Below are positions 8,903 through 18,209 of a stretch of DNA of 64,000 bases, piece by piece (the stretch's first letter is position 1; each line of letters opens with the position of its first letter). The translations under genes were made by a program, and so were the position numbers. Source of the stretch: Rhodocyclaceae bacterium. GTDB lineage: Bacteria > Pseudomonadota > Gammaproteobacteria > Burkholderiales > Rhodocyclaceae. The notes under the pieces were generated by a model. That model was not told where the DNA came from and did no database searches. It saw only the letters and a list, made by a program, of their open reading frames with translations. Location of the stretch: the NCBI GenBank assembly GCA_003963315.1, contig RXJP01000016.1, positions 62,001-126,000 on the forward strand. Direction: 5' to 3'.

Positions 8903-10015
8903 TCAGATAATTTCCAGTTCGGCCCGCAGGGCGCCCGCCGCCTTCATGGCCTGGAGGATCGCGATCAGATCCTGGGGATTGGCGCCCAGGGCATTCAGGG
9001 CCTTGACCACCTCCGCCAGGTTGACCCCGGGCTTGACGTTCATCAGGGCGCCACCTTCCTGCTTGATGCTGATATCGGCATTGGTGACGGCGGCGGTCTG
9101 CCCGCCGGACAGGGCGCCGGGCTGGCTGACGCTGTTATCCGCATTCACCGACACCGACAGATTGCCGTGGGCCACGGCGCAACGGTCCAGGGTCACCGCC
9201 TGGTTCATGACGATGGAACCGGAGCGGGAATTCACGATCACCTTGGCAACCCCCTGGGCGGCCTGGAGTTCGATGTTTTCCATGCGGCCGATGAAGCTCA
9301 CCCTGTCGTCGGCATTGGTCGGCGCCCGCACCCGTATCTGGCGACCGTCGGCAGCCGAGGCAGCGCCGGGCATGATGCGGTTGATGGCTTCCACCATGCG
9401 CTGGGCGGTGCCGAAATCGGTGGTGTTCAAATCCAGGTAGACGAATTCGCCTTGCCCCAAGGGAGTGGCGACTTCCCGTTCCACCGTGGCGCCGCCGGAG
9501 ACGCGGCCGACGGAAAGGTGGTTGATGGTGACCTTGGAGCCGCCGCCGGAAGCCCCGGCGCCGTTCACCACGACATTGCCCTGGGCCATGGCGTAGATCT
9601 GGCCGTCGGCGCCCTTCAGGGGCGTCAACACCAGCGTGCCGCCCTTGAGGCTTTTGGCATTGCCGATGGAAGATACGGTGATGTCGATCTGCTGCCCGCT
9701 GCGGGCGAAGGGCGGCAGGTTGGCGGTGACCATCACCGCGGCGACATTCTTCAACTGGAGGCTGGTGCCCGGCGGCATGGTGACGCCAAGGTTGGACAGC
9801 ATGTTCACGATGCTCTGCACGGTGAAGGGCGTCTGGGTAGTTTGGTCACCGCTGCCGTCCAGGCCCACGACCAAACCGTAACCCACCAATTGGTTGTTGC
9901 GCACCCCGGCGATGGACGCCAGATCCTTGACCCGTTCCGCCCGGGCAGCGTCCGCCACCAGCAGGCTAGCGAACAACCACATCAGGCCGATCAGGATTTT
10001 GTGGGTGAGGCTCAT
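8903..10015 (-). CDS. flgI: Flagellar P-ring protein FlgI
   Basis: RVKDLASIAGVRNNQLVGYGLVVGLDGSGDQT hallmark. Confidence 0.98.
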   Translation of the reverse strand: MSLTHKILIGLMWLFASLLVADAARAERVKDLASIAGVRNNQLVGYGLVVGLDGSGDQTTQTPFTVQSIVNMLSNLGVTMPPGTSLQLKNVAAVMVTANLPPFARSGQQIDITVSSIGNAKSLKGGTLVLTPLKGADGQIYAMAQGNVVVNGAGASGGGSKVTINHLSVGRVSGGATVEREVATPLGQGEFVYLDLNTTDFGTAQRMVEAINRIMPGAASAADGRQIRVRAPTNADDRVSFIGRMENIELQAAQGVAKVIVNSRSGSIVMNQAVTLDRCAVAHGNLSVSVNADNSVSQPGALSGGQTAAVTNADISIKQEGGALMNVKPGVNLAEVVKALNALGANPQDLIAILQAMKAAGALRAELEII

Positions 10016-10187
10016 GACAGTTCCTTTGTCAAAACTCCGGCCGCAACGCGGCCGCTAACTCCGTCCCCCCCTCCCTCGGGGCGGGGGCCGGGGGGAAGGC
10101 AAACACCTTCAGCCAGAGCGCTTGCGCTCCAGGCTGGGTTGGTTTTTCCTGAATGCATCGATGGACCACGGGAAACCTCGTCGATCA

Positions 10188-10856
10188 TCACAAGGGCAGG
10201 AAGCTCAGGAAAAACTTGCCCAGCCATCCCATCACCTGGGTGTCGTTGATGAAGCCGTTGGCCTTGTATTCGATGCGCGCATCCGCCACTTGGGTGGATT
10301 GAACCGTGTTCGCAGTGGTGATGGTGTTGGGGTTCACCACGCCGGAGAAGCGCACGAACTCTTCGCCCTCCTTGAGGCCGATCTGCTTTTCCCCCGAGAC
10401 CAGCAGGTTGCCGTTGGGCAACACCTCGATCACCGTCACCGTGATGGTGGAGGTGAAGTCTGCCGTGGAGGAATTGGAACCCTTGCCGTCGAACTTGCTG
10501 GTGTCGTTGGCCGATACGCTCAGATTGGAAAGCCCCTTGAACGGAACACCGTCAAGGGTAGGCACGCCGGCATCCACGGTGTGGCTGCGGTTGGCGATAT
10601 TCTCCGATTGCTTGGAAGCCTGGACTTTTTCCGCGATATTGATGGTGATGATGTCGCCCAGGAAGCGGGCGCGACGATCCTCAAACAAAGGGCGAGCACT
10701 GGCGGTGTTGTAGATAGAACCGTTGCTGCCGATCAAGGCTTCCCGCGGCTGGGGACGCATGGTCATGGGTTGGTGCACAGCGGTGGGAGGCACCGTGGCA
10801 ACGCAGCCGCTGAGGGCTGCCATGGTGAAACCGAGGGAGATCAATTTGCGCATCAT
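10188..10856 (-). CDS. flgH: Flagellar L-ring lipoprotein FlgH
   Basis: Lipobox LSGCVATV, LFEDRRARFLGDIITINIAEKVQASKQ. Confidence 0.97.
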   Translation of the reverse strand: MMRKLISLGFTMAALSGCVATVPPTAVHQPMTMRPQPREALIGSNGSIYNTASARPLFEDRRARFLGDIITINIAEKVQASKQSENIANRSHTVDAGVPTLDGVPFKGLSNLSVSANDTSKFDGKGSNSSTADFTSTITVTVIEVLPNGNLLVSGEKQIGLKEGEEFVRFSGVVNPNTITTANTVQSTQVADARIEYKANGFINDTQVMGWLGKFFLSFLPL

Positions 10857-10875
10857 GACGTCACCCTCCTTTCAA

Positions 10876-11658
10876 TCAAAGTTGAGTCAGGCGGGCCAGC
10901 ATCTGGTCCGACGTGGAAATGGCCTTGGAATTCATTTCATAGGCACGCTGGGTTTGGATCATGCTCACCAACTCTTCCGCCACATTGACGTTGGAGGTTT
11001 CCACATAGGTCTGGTTGAGCAGGCCGGCGCCGTTGAGGCCCGGCGTGTTGGGCGTCGGCGTACCGGAGGAAGCCGTTTCCACGAACAGATTCTCCCCCAC
11101 GCTCTGTAAGCCACCGTTATTCACGAACGTCGCCAATTGGATAGTGCCCAACTGGGTGGCTGCAGCGGTGCCAGGCTGGGTGATGGACACGATGCCGTCG
11201 CGGCTAACGGTAACGGTCAGCGCGTTGGAAGGAATGGTGATCGGCGGCGACAAGGGATAGCCGCTGGAGGTCACCACCTGCCCGGTGCTGTCCTTCTGGA
11301 AGGAACCGTCGCGGGTGTAGGCCAGGGTGCCATCGGGCATCTGGATCTGGAAGAAGCCTTGGCCGTTGATGGCCAAGTCAAGGGCATTGCCGGTCTGTTG
11401 CAGATTGCCCTGGGTGAAGATGTGCTCGGTGGACACGGGACGCACACCGGTGCCCAGCATCATGCCGGAGGGGATGGTGGTCTGCTGGGACGACAGGGCG
11501 CCGGGCTGGCGCATGGTCTGGTAGAGCAGATCCTCGAACACAGCCCGGGAGCGCTTGAAACCATTGGTGCTGACGTTGGCCAGGTTGTTGGAGATGACAT
11601 CCAGATTGGTTTGCTGGGCATCCAGGCCGGTTTTGGCGATCCACAGGGAACGAATCAT
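10876..11658 (-). CDS. flgG: Flagellar distal rod protein FlgG
   Basis: [48 protein letters not shown]. Confidence 0.98.
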   Translation of the reverse strand: MIRSLWIAKTGLDAQQTNLDVISNNLANVSTNGFKRSRAVFEDLLYQTMRQPGALSSQQTTIPSGMMLGTGVRPVSTEHIFTQGNLQQTGNALDLAINGQGFFQIQMPDGTLAYTRDGSFQKDSTGQVVTSSGYPLSPPITIPSNALTVTVSRDGIVSITQPGTAAATQLGTIQLATFVNNGGLQSVGENLFVETASSGTPTPNTPGLNGAGLLNQTYVETSNVNVAEELVSMIQTQRAYEMNSKAISTSDQMLARLTQL

Positions 11659-11667
11659 GATTCAGTC

Positions 11668-12429
11668 CTAACGGGCGTTGATTACTTGCGTGGCGGAACG
11701 GTCGTTCTGGTCCGCGGTGGAAATCATCTTCATCTGCATCTCGAACTGGCGGGCCAGGGAAATCATGCTCACCATCTGCTCCACCGGATTGACGTTGCTG
11801 TTCTCGATATATCCGTCAGCGACGGATACCTTGTCGTCCACCGGGGGAACGCTGCCGTCGTTGGTGCGAAACAGGCCGTCTTCCCCCCGTTTCAAGGTTT
11901 CTTCGGGCGGATTGACCAGCTTGATGCGGCCGATGGAGTTCACCGAATTCTGCGCACCGGTTTCCGGCACGATGGATACGGTGCCGTCCTTGCCGATGGC
12001 GATCTTGGAATCCGGCGGCACGGTAATCGGTCCGCCATCGCCCAACACCGGAATGCCACTACGGGTTTGCAACACGCCGTTGGCGCTGAGTTCCAGGCTG
12101 CCGTCCCGGGTATAGGCCTCGGAGCCATCGGGCATGGATAGGGAAATCCAGCCCTTGCTGGTCACGGCCACATCCAGGTTGCGCCCGGTTTGCAGCATGG
12201 GGCCTTGGGAAAAATCCGTATGGGTGCTGGCATCCACGGCAAAGGCGCGGGTCGGCAAAGCGGCGCCGATGCCGGGCTGGGTTTTGCTCAGGACTTGTAC
12301 GGCCCGCAGGCGATGTTCTTCCGAGCGGTAACCGGTGGTGGTCACGTTCGCCAGATTGTGGGACACCGCCGCCTGGCGATTCAGGGTCTGGGAAGCCCCG
12401 GACATGGCGGTGTAGATCAGGCGATCCAT
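11668..12429 (-). CDS. flgF: Flagellar proximal rod protein FlgF
   Basis: MDRLIYTAMSGASQTLNRQAAVSHNLANVTTTGYR. Confidence 0.97.
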   Translation of the reverse strand: MDRLIYTAMSGASQTLNRQAAVSHNLANVTTTGYRSEEHRLRAVQVLSKTQPGIGAALPTRAFAVDASTHTDFSQGPMLQTGRNLDVAVTSKGWISLSMPDGSEAYTRDGSLELSANGVLQTRSGIPVLGDGGPITVPPDSKIAIGKDGTVSIVPETGAQNSVNSIGRIKLVNPPEETLKRGEDGLFRTNDGSVPPVDDKVSVADGYIENSNVNPVEQMVSMISLARQFEMQMKMISTADQNDRSATQVINAR

Positions 12430-12455
12430 TCAGCGGCTCCCTTTGTCTATGACGT

Positions 12456-14765
12456 TTAGCGCAGGTTCACCAAAGTCTGGAGCACTTGGTCCAGGGTTTT
12501 GATGGTCTGGGCATTAGCCTGGTAAGCCCGTTGCTGGGTGATCATGTTCACCAGTTCGGCGGTCAGGTCCACGTTGGACTCTTCCACCGCCGCGGCCTGG
12601 AGCACGCCCAGGCTGCCTTGCCCCGGCGTACCGGGAATCGGCTGGCCGGACTCGGCGGTTTCCGCCCACTGGTTGCCACCCAGGGATTGCAGTCCGTTGT
12701 TGTTGTTGAATTTCACCAACACCAACTGCCCCATGTTGCGGGATTTGCCGTTGGAATAACGGCCAAGGATGGTGCCGTCGGAGGACACTGAAATCGCCGA
12801 GAGCCGACCCGAGGTGAAACCATCCTGCAGGAGCTGGTTCACCCCGAACACCACGCCGTACTGGGTGGATCCGGTGAAATCCAGGGAGAAGGCCAGGGGG
12901 GAGGTCGCGCCGTTGTTTAGGGTATAGCTCTGGGTCAGCGGCATTGCCGTGGTCAACACGCCGGAGGTGTTGAACTGAAGCGCAATGGGGCCCGTTTGCC
13001 CGTTGCCGTCCAGGGTCGTGTAAGCCTGCCAACGATTACCCTCGGACGTCTTGACGAAATAGATGTTGAGGTTGTGGGGGTTGCCCAGGGAGTCGTACAC
13101 CGTCTGGGACGTGGACGAGGTGTAGCTCAAGGTATTGGTGGGGCTGAAATTGTCGCCACCGCTGGTATAGGTCGGGCCCGTACCAGCGGTAACCACCGGG
13201 GTTGCGCCAAGCAAGGCGGTGGCGGCCGTACCGCCAGCCAAAGTGACGGATGATCCTGTACCGGCGCTACCGCTGGAGGTGATCACCAAGTTGCCGGTGC
13301 CGTTGGTGCCGACAGTGACGCTCTTGCCGGAAGTGCCCAGGGCGGTATTGATGGCAGTCTGAATAACACCGACCACCGGCGGCACGGCAGCGGGATTGCC
13401 TGCGAGTTGGGCAGCGGTGTAATTACCGGCAGGAATGGTGACATTGGCGGTCACGCCATCCACAACCACCTGGAAAGTGTCATTCACCCCCTGGGTAATG
13501 GTGGTGGCGGCCAGCACATTGGACCCTGTCAAGCTGGCGGCAGTGGAGGAGGTCGGCCCGGTGGCGCCGGCCACCACGGAAGGCGCGGCGCTGAACAGCG
13601 AAGCTGCCGCCGAACCGCCCAAGGTATTGACGCTGGAGGAAACGCCCGTGGAATTGGAAGTGATCTGGAGTTGATTACCGGCGGCCACGGAAACCGTCAC
13701 CTGACCGGCCTGGGAGGCCGCGATCAAGGCGGTATTGATGGCATTCTGGATGCTGGTGGCCAAGGCCTGGATGGTGCCGTAGGTTTGGGTGCCCAAGCTG
13801 GCGGTGGTGACCGTCGCACCACCATCCACTTTCAAAGACAGCACATCGTTGGTTCCCGAGGTGATGGTCATCGGGAACGACAGGGAGGTACCGACACCGG
13901 TCAATGTGCCGTGGGTTGCGGAGCTCAGGATAGTCGGCACGGAGCTGCCGCCATTGAGCACCACGGACGATCCGGAACCCTGGCTGCCGACGGTGCCGAC
14001 GCTATCGGACTGGATCTTCAGTTGCCCGGCAGTATCCACCGACACCGTCACGGCGGCGCCAGAACTACCCAGGGCGGAATTGATCAGGGACTGGACGGTG
14101 GTGGCCAGGTTGCCCTGGGTGTAGGCGCCAGGGGGAATGGTGATGTTGGCGGTAATACCGTCGACGGCGAGTTGCAGGATGTCGTTGACGCCGGTGGTGA
14201 TGGTGGTCGTCCCCCCCAACACGAGGTTGCCGCTCAATGTCCCCGGGGTCAAGGCGGTAGGCGGTGTCGCCCGGGAATCCAGGTTGAACTGAATCTGGCT
14301 CGCGGTGGTGACTTGCGGGGCGATGTTGCTGTTGTTGACCTGGAGATCGACGATATTGCCGGGAACGATGTTGCCGGTGGCATCCGCCGTGTATCCCGTT
14401 ACATGCAGCCCGCTGGCATTGACAATGAAGCCGTTCTTATCCAACTGGAACTGGCCGTTCCGGGTGTAGCTGATGATGCCGTTGTTGGACAGGCGGAACA
14501 TACCCGCGCCGTTGATGGCCATGTCCAGGGGATTGCTGGTGGACGTGATATTGCCCTGGGTGAATTGCTGGGCCACCGTGGACAAGGAAGCGCCGATACC
14601 GATCTGGCTGCCGCCGCCGCCCGCCAAGGAGGAGGCGAAAACGTCGGCGAACTCCGCGTTGGCCGCCTTGAAACCCACAGTACCGGAGTTGGCCACGTTA
14701 TTGCCGATGGCTTCAAGCGCTTTTGAGGAGGCGGCGAGACCGCTTAACCCTTGTTGAAAACCCAT
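12456..14765 (-). CDS. flgE: Flagellar hook protein FlgE, expanded (769 aa)
   Basis: MGFQQGLSGLAASSKALEAIGNNVANSGTVGFKAANAEFADVF; C-term rod/hook motif; three tandem inserted modules. Confidence 0.96.
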   Translation of the reverse strand: MGFQQGLSGLAASSKALEAIGNNVANSGTVGFKAANAEFADVFASSLAGGGGSQIGIGASLSTVAQQFTQGNITSTSNPLDMAINGAGMFRLSNNGIISYTRNGQFQLDKNGFIVNASGLHVTGYTADATGNIVPGNIVDLQVNNSNIAPQVTTASQIQFNLDSRATPPTALTPGTLSGNLVLGGTTTITTGVNDILQLAVDGITANITIPPGAYTQGNLATTVQSLINSALGSSGAAVTVSVDTAGQLKIQSDSVGTVGSQGSGSSVVLNGGSSVPTILSSATHGTLTGVGTSLSFPMTITSGTNDVLSLKVDGGATVTTASLGTQTYGTIQALATSIQNAINTALIAASQAGQVTVSVAAGNQLQITSNSTGVSSSVNTLGGSAAASLFSAAPSVVAGATGPTSSTAASLTGSNVLAATTITQGVNDTFQVVVDGVTANVTIPAGNYTAAQLAGNPAAVPPVVGVIQTAINTALGTSGKSVTVGTNGTGNLVITSSGSAGTGSSVTLAGGTAATALLGATPVVTAGTGPTYTSGGDNFSPTNTLSYTSSTSQTVYDSLGNPHNLNIYFVKTSEGNRWQAYTTLDGNGQTGPIALQFNTSGVLTTAMPLTQSYTLNNGATSPLAFSLDFTGSTQYGVVFGVNQLLQDGFTSGRLSAISVSSDGTILGRYSNGKSRNMGQLVLVKFNNNNGLQSLGGNQWAETAESGQPIPGTPGQGSLGVLQAAAVEESNVDLTAELVNMITQQRAYQANAQTIKTLDQVLQTLVNLR

Positions 14766-14777
14766 GATTCAGCCCCC

Positions 14778-15452
14778 TTAGAAAATCTGTTGTATTTCAG
14801 ACAGCTTGAAAGATCCACGGCCATTGACATTCACCGTCAGGCCGTCGCTGCCGTTGGTCACGCTGGAAACAATGCCCAGGGTCAGCGCATTTGCGGTCAC
14901 ATTGCTTCCCCCCTGGGTCGCCTCGATGGAGAAGGTGTAGTTGCCGTCAGCCGCCGTAGCGCCCGAATCGGCCTTGCCGTCCCAGCTGAAGGAGTTGATG
15001 CCGGCCTTGCCCGCGCCCAGGCTCATGGTACGGATGGCGAGGCCGTTGGCGTCCTTGATGGTCAGCTTCACGTTGTCGGCGGCGCTGTTCAAGGTATAGC
15101 CGCCGACGGCTGCGCCGCTGGCCAAGGCCATTGTAGAACCGGGAACCAAGACGCCGTGGTTGACCATGGAAGCGGCCTGCATGGTTTGCGAACCGTTCAT
15201 GGAGGCCAGCAGCGTCTGCATGGTGGTGTTCATCTTGTTGATGCCGTCCACCATGTTCAGCTGTGCGATCTGGGACGTCATCTGGGCGTTGTCCATGGGA
15301 TTCAACGGGTCCTGATTCTGCAACTGGGTGGTGAGCAACTTGAGGAAGCGGCTTTGCGCATCGGCAGTGCTGGAAGTGCTGGTGGAGGTGCTCGTCCCGT
15401 TCAAGGATGTGAAGTCGAAGGCAGAGCTGGTATCGACGCTGGTAGTGGCCAT
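14778..15452 (-). CDS. flgD: Flagellar hook capping protein FlgD
   Basis: FLKLLTTQLQNQDPLNPMDNAQMTSQIAQLN. Confidence 0.97.
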   Translation of the reverse strand: MATTSVDTSSAFDFTSLNGTSTSTSTSSTADAQSRFLKLLTTQLQNQDPLNPMDNAQMTSQIAQLNMVDGINKMNTTMQTLLASMNGSQTMQAASMVNHGVLVPGSTMALASGAAVGGYTLNSAADNVKLTIKDANGLAIRTMSLGAGKAGINSFSWDGKADSGATAADGNYTFSIEATQGGSNVTANALTLGIVSSVTNGSDGLTVNVNGRGSFKLSEIQQIF

Positions 15453-15474
15453 GATGTATCTCCTCGAATCTTTC

Positions 15475-15873
15475 TTACTGGCCCAGGGCCAGCGTCTTCA
15501 GCATGAGCGACTTGGCCGAGCTCATGACTTCGGCATTGGTTTGGTAGGCCCGGGAGGCGGAGATCATGTTCACCATCTCCTCCACCACGTTCACATTGGG
15601 CATCGCCACATAGCCGTCGGCATTGGCCGCCGGATTGGTCGGTTCGTAAGTCATGCGCAGCGGTGCGGCACTGTCCACCACCTGGGTGACGCGCACGCCG
15701 GTGCCGCCTTCGTTGCCCATGGGCGTGGCCTGGAACACCACTTGTTTCGCCCGGTAGGGTTTGCCATCGGCCCCGGCGACACTGTCGGCGTTGGCCAGAT
15801 TGCTGGCCACGGCATTGAGTCGGGCGGACTGGGCGGTCAGGGCGGAACCGGCGATGGAGAAGATATTGAACAT
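15475..15873 (-). CDS. flgC: Flagellar rod protein FlgC
   Basis: [54 protein letters not shown]. Confidence 0.98.
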   Translation of the reverse strand: MFNIFSIAGSALTAQSARLNAVASNLANADSVAGADGKPYRAKQVVFQATPMGNEGGTGVRVTQVVDSAAPLRMTYEPTNPAANADGYVAMPNVNVVEEMVNMISASRAYQTNAEVMSSAKSLMLKTLALGQ

Positions 15874-15881
15874 GGCTTACC

Positions 15882-16286
15882 TCACTGCCCGACGATCGCT
15901 GTTTGCATGTCCTTGAATTGACCCCGCATGAAAGTCAGCAGGGCCTCCATTTGGACTGCGTTCTCGGTGAAAGCGCCCCGCTCCACGTCGATATTCACGG
16001 TGTTGCCGTCCACGGCGCCCTGGTACTCGGTGCGGTACTTGGCTTGGCTTTCGAAACGACCGGTGCCAGTGCCGGGAAGATGACCCGGGGCGGTGGTAGC
16101 CAAGGTGACGCCCTGATTACGGCCCGACAGTGCATTCGCGAAGGCCGACTTGAAATCCACGTCCTTGGCCTTGTAGTGCGGGGTATCGGCGTTGGCGATA
16201 TTGGAAGCCAGCAGCTCCTGACGATAGGCGCGCAGGTTCAACGCAGTTTGCGTGGCGTTGAGTTCGCGATCCAGTCGATCGATCAT
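15882..16286 (-). CDS. flgB: Flagellar rod protein FlgB
   Basis: LLASNIANADTPHYKAKDVDFKSAF. Confidence 0.97.
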   Translation of the reverse strand: MIDRLDRELNATQTALNLRAYRQELLASNIANADTPHYKAKDVDFKSAFANALSGRNQGVTLATTAPGHLPGTGTGRFESQAKYRTEYQGAVDGNTVNIDVERGAFTENAVQMEALLTFMRGQFKDMQTAIVGQ

Positions 16287-16321
16287 GGCGTGGCCTAAAG
16301 AATTTCAGATAGCTGCCGAAA

Positions 16322-16337
16322 TGCAGAAACCATGCCA
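16322..16337 (-). promoter_or_regulatory. Predicted sigma54 promoter for the flgB operon: TGGCATGGTTTCTGCA
   Basis: TGGCAYG-N4-(C)TGCA, GG-N10-GC; one mismatch to consensus; 35 bp upstream of flgB. Confidence 0.55.
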
Positions 16338-16525
16338 CCAAACCAGACCGCATGGTTAAGCCAAACCACCCCGGCAGCTATGCCACCAACCCCGCCAACT
16401 GCCACCGCTGTTGCCGTTCCCAGGCGGCCATCGGCAAAAGTTGCCGGTGCCTCCTTCCCGGCAAACCCAGGATTTCCTCGGTGTTCGGACCATCAACCCG
16501 CTCATGACTGTGTTTAGATACGGGC

Positions 16526-17209
16526 ATGCGCATGAAGACCTTGCTTTGGGCTGCGCTGTCCTTCGTGGCAGTCGCTGCCTTCGCCTACCAGGATCCCCTG
16601 CCTGTCAAACAGGCGGTGGAAGATTATCTGCGCATCCAAACCCGCGGCATGTCGGGCAAGACGAGCTACTCGGTGGGGAGCATCGATCCGACCAATCAGT
16701 TGCCCCCCTGCGCAGCCTTCCAGGTTCGCCAGGAAAACGGGGCCCGGCTCTGGGGGAGAACCACCGTTACCGTGCAATGCCAGGCCGGCGCCAATTGGTC
16801 GCTCTTCGTCCCGGTACAGATCAAGGTACAGGGCCATTACTTGGTCGCCAGAAAAAACCTGGGCAGCGGACAAACCCTTGCCGAAGGCGACGTGGACGTT
16901 CGCCAGGGCGATCTCACCGAATTCCCCGCTAATTTGCTGGAAGCGCCGGAGCAAACCTATGGCAAGACGCTGGGGGTATCCCTTGCGGCCGGTCAGCCCA
17001 TACGCAGCGACGCCCTCCGTCTCCCCCTGGTCATCCAGCAAGGGCAGCGGGTAGCGGTGGTGGGAAAAGGTAGCGGGTTCGAAGTATCCAGCGAAGGCCA
17101 GGCCCTGAATGCCGCGACGGAAGGTCAAGTCGTGCGGGTCAGATTAGCCAATGGGCAAATCATCAATGGATTGGCGAAACCCGGCGGATTTGTTGAAATA
17201 AGCTACTGA
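16526..17209 (+). CDS. flgA: Flagellar P-ring assembly chaperone FlgA
   Basis: SAF-domain-like GHYLVARKNLGSGQTLAEGDV; RVRLANGQIINGLAKPGGFVEI C-term; divergent from flgB. Confidence 0.94.
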   Translation: MRMKTLLWAALSFVAVAAFAYQDPLPVKQAVEDYLRIQTRGMSGKTSYSVGSIDPTNQLPPCAAFQVRQENGARLWGRTTVTVQCQAGANWSLFVPVQIKVQGHYLVARKNLGSGQTLAEGDVDVRQGDLTEFPANLLEAPEQTYGKTLGVSLAAGQPIRSDALRLPLVIQQGQRVAVVGKGSGFEVSSEGQALNAATEGQVVRVRLANGQIINGLAKPGGFVEISY

Positions 17210-17251
17210 TTCAACGTAAAATCAGACGCATATTCCAAACAGATGCGTCGC

Positions 17252-17278
17252 TAAAGTTTTACGGAATGCAGCCGTTAA
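17252..17278 (+). promoter_or_regulatory. Predicted sigma28 (FliA) promoter for flgM: TAAAGTTT-N11-GCCGTTAA
   Basis: 15/16 match to TAAAGTTT-N11-GCCGATAA with exact spacing, 36 bp upstream of flgM ATG. Confidence 0.88.
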
Positions 17279-17314
17279 TCTGTTCAGAACGCCCTGAGTG
17301 GAAAGGAAACCTTC

Positions 17315-17614
17315 GTGAAAATCACCAATTCGACACCCAATCCGGGCCTGCAAGGCGCAGGAACGGTCCAGCCCAGGACCGCTCCCGCTCAGCCGACCTC
17401 CGGCAGCGTGGCGGAGGTCCAGGTTTCCACATCCACACCGGGCATCCAGGAATTGCAGCACGCCCTGGCCAATGCGCCCGTGGTGAATACCGACCGGGTC
17501 AAGGAAATCAAGCAAGCCATTGCCGAGGGACGTTTCCGTGTCGATCCGGAGAAAATCGCCGATGGCTTGATCGACAACGTCAAACAGATGTTGCGTGACC
17601 GCCGCCAGGCCTGA
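17315..17614 (+). CDS. flgM: Anti-sigma28 factor FlgM
   Basis: VVNTDRVKEIKQAIAEGRFRVDPEKIADGLIDNVKQML. Confidence 0.97.
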   Translation: MKITNSTPNPGLQGAGTVQPRTAPAQPTSGSVAEVQVSTSTPGIQELQHALANAPVVNTDRVKEIKQAIAEGRFRVDPEKIADGLIDNVKQMLRDRRQA

Positions 17615-18110
17615 TACCGAAACGAGTGGCTCAGTGACCGTAGCCAACCCCCTCGCTTTGCTCGTCAAAGCTTTGGATGAGGAAAAGCAGGTACTGCTGA
17701 AGTTTGTGGCGATCCTCGAAGAAGAACAAAAAATTCTGATCCAGGGCGGCAAAGATGAGTTACCGCCGATCACCAAGACAAAAACCCAACTGACTGACTC
17801 GCTCACAAGCGCGGGGGAGAGCCGCGCTGCCGCCTTTGCAGCGGCTGGTGTCCCGGTGGATAAGGAAGGGTTTTCCACTTGGTTGCAAAAAGCCCCGGTC
17901 AAGTTCCGCGAACAATGGGCGGCTTTCATCGCACTGGCCGGTACGGCAAAAAACCTGAATGATATCAATGGCCGCTTGGTGGCGGAGCGCCTGAGCAACA
18001 ACCAGCAGGCGATCCAAGTGCTGATGGCGGCGGCCAATCGCCCTGCCACTTATGGTCCCGACGGCCAAACCAACGCCCTCGGCAGCGGCCGGACGCTGGG
18101 CAGCGCCTAG
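17595..18110 (+). CDS. flgN: Flagellar export chaperone FlgN (GTG start overlapping flgM; downstream GTG at 17632 also possible)
   Basis: Helical protein directly after flgM; FlgN-like LDEEKQVLLKFVAILEEEQKILIQG. Confidence 0.85.
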   Translation: MTAARPDTETSGSVTVANPLALLVKALDEEKQVLLKFVAILEEEQKILIQGGKDELPPITKTKTQLTDSLTSAGESRAAAFAAAGVPVDKEGFSTWLQKAPVKFREQWAAFIALAGTAKNLNDINGRLVAERLSNNQQAIQVLMAAANRPATYGPDGQTNALGSGRTLGSA

Positions 18111-18209
18111 TCCTCAAGTAACCGCCCAGTCCCGGGTTCCCAAACCCAATTCACGCCAAGCCCTTGTCACCCCGGAAACCCCGGGCGCGGGACCCATTTG
18201 CCCCGGGGC

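Noticed and set aside
13407-14726. 439-aa plus-strand ORF opposite flgE repeats
   Set aside because: Gly/His/Arg-rich antisense shadow of the repeat region.
18111-18209. GC-rich convergent gap between flgN and motD as a terminator
   Set aside because: Several short C/G runs but no stem of useful length followed by a T tract.
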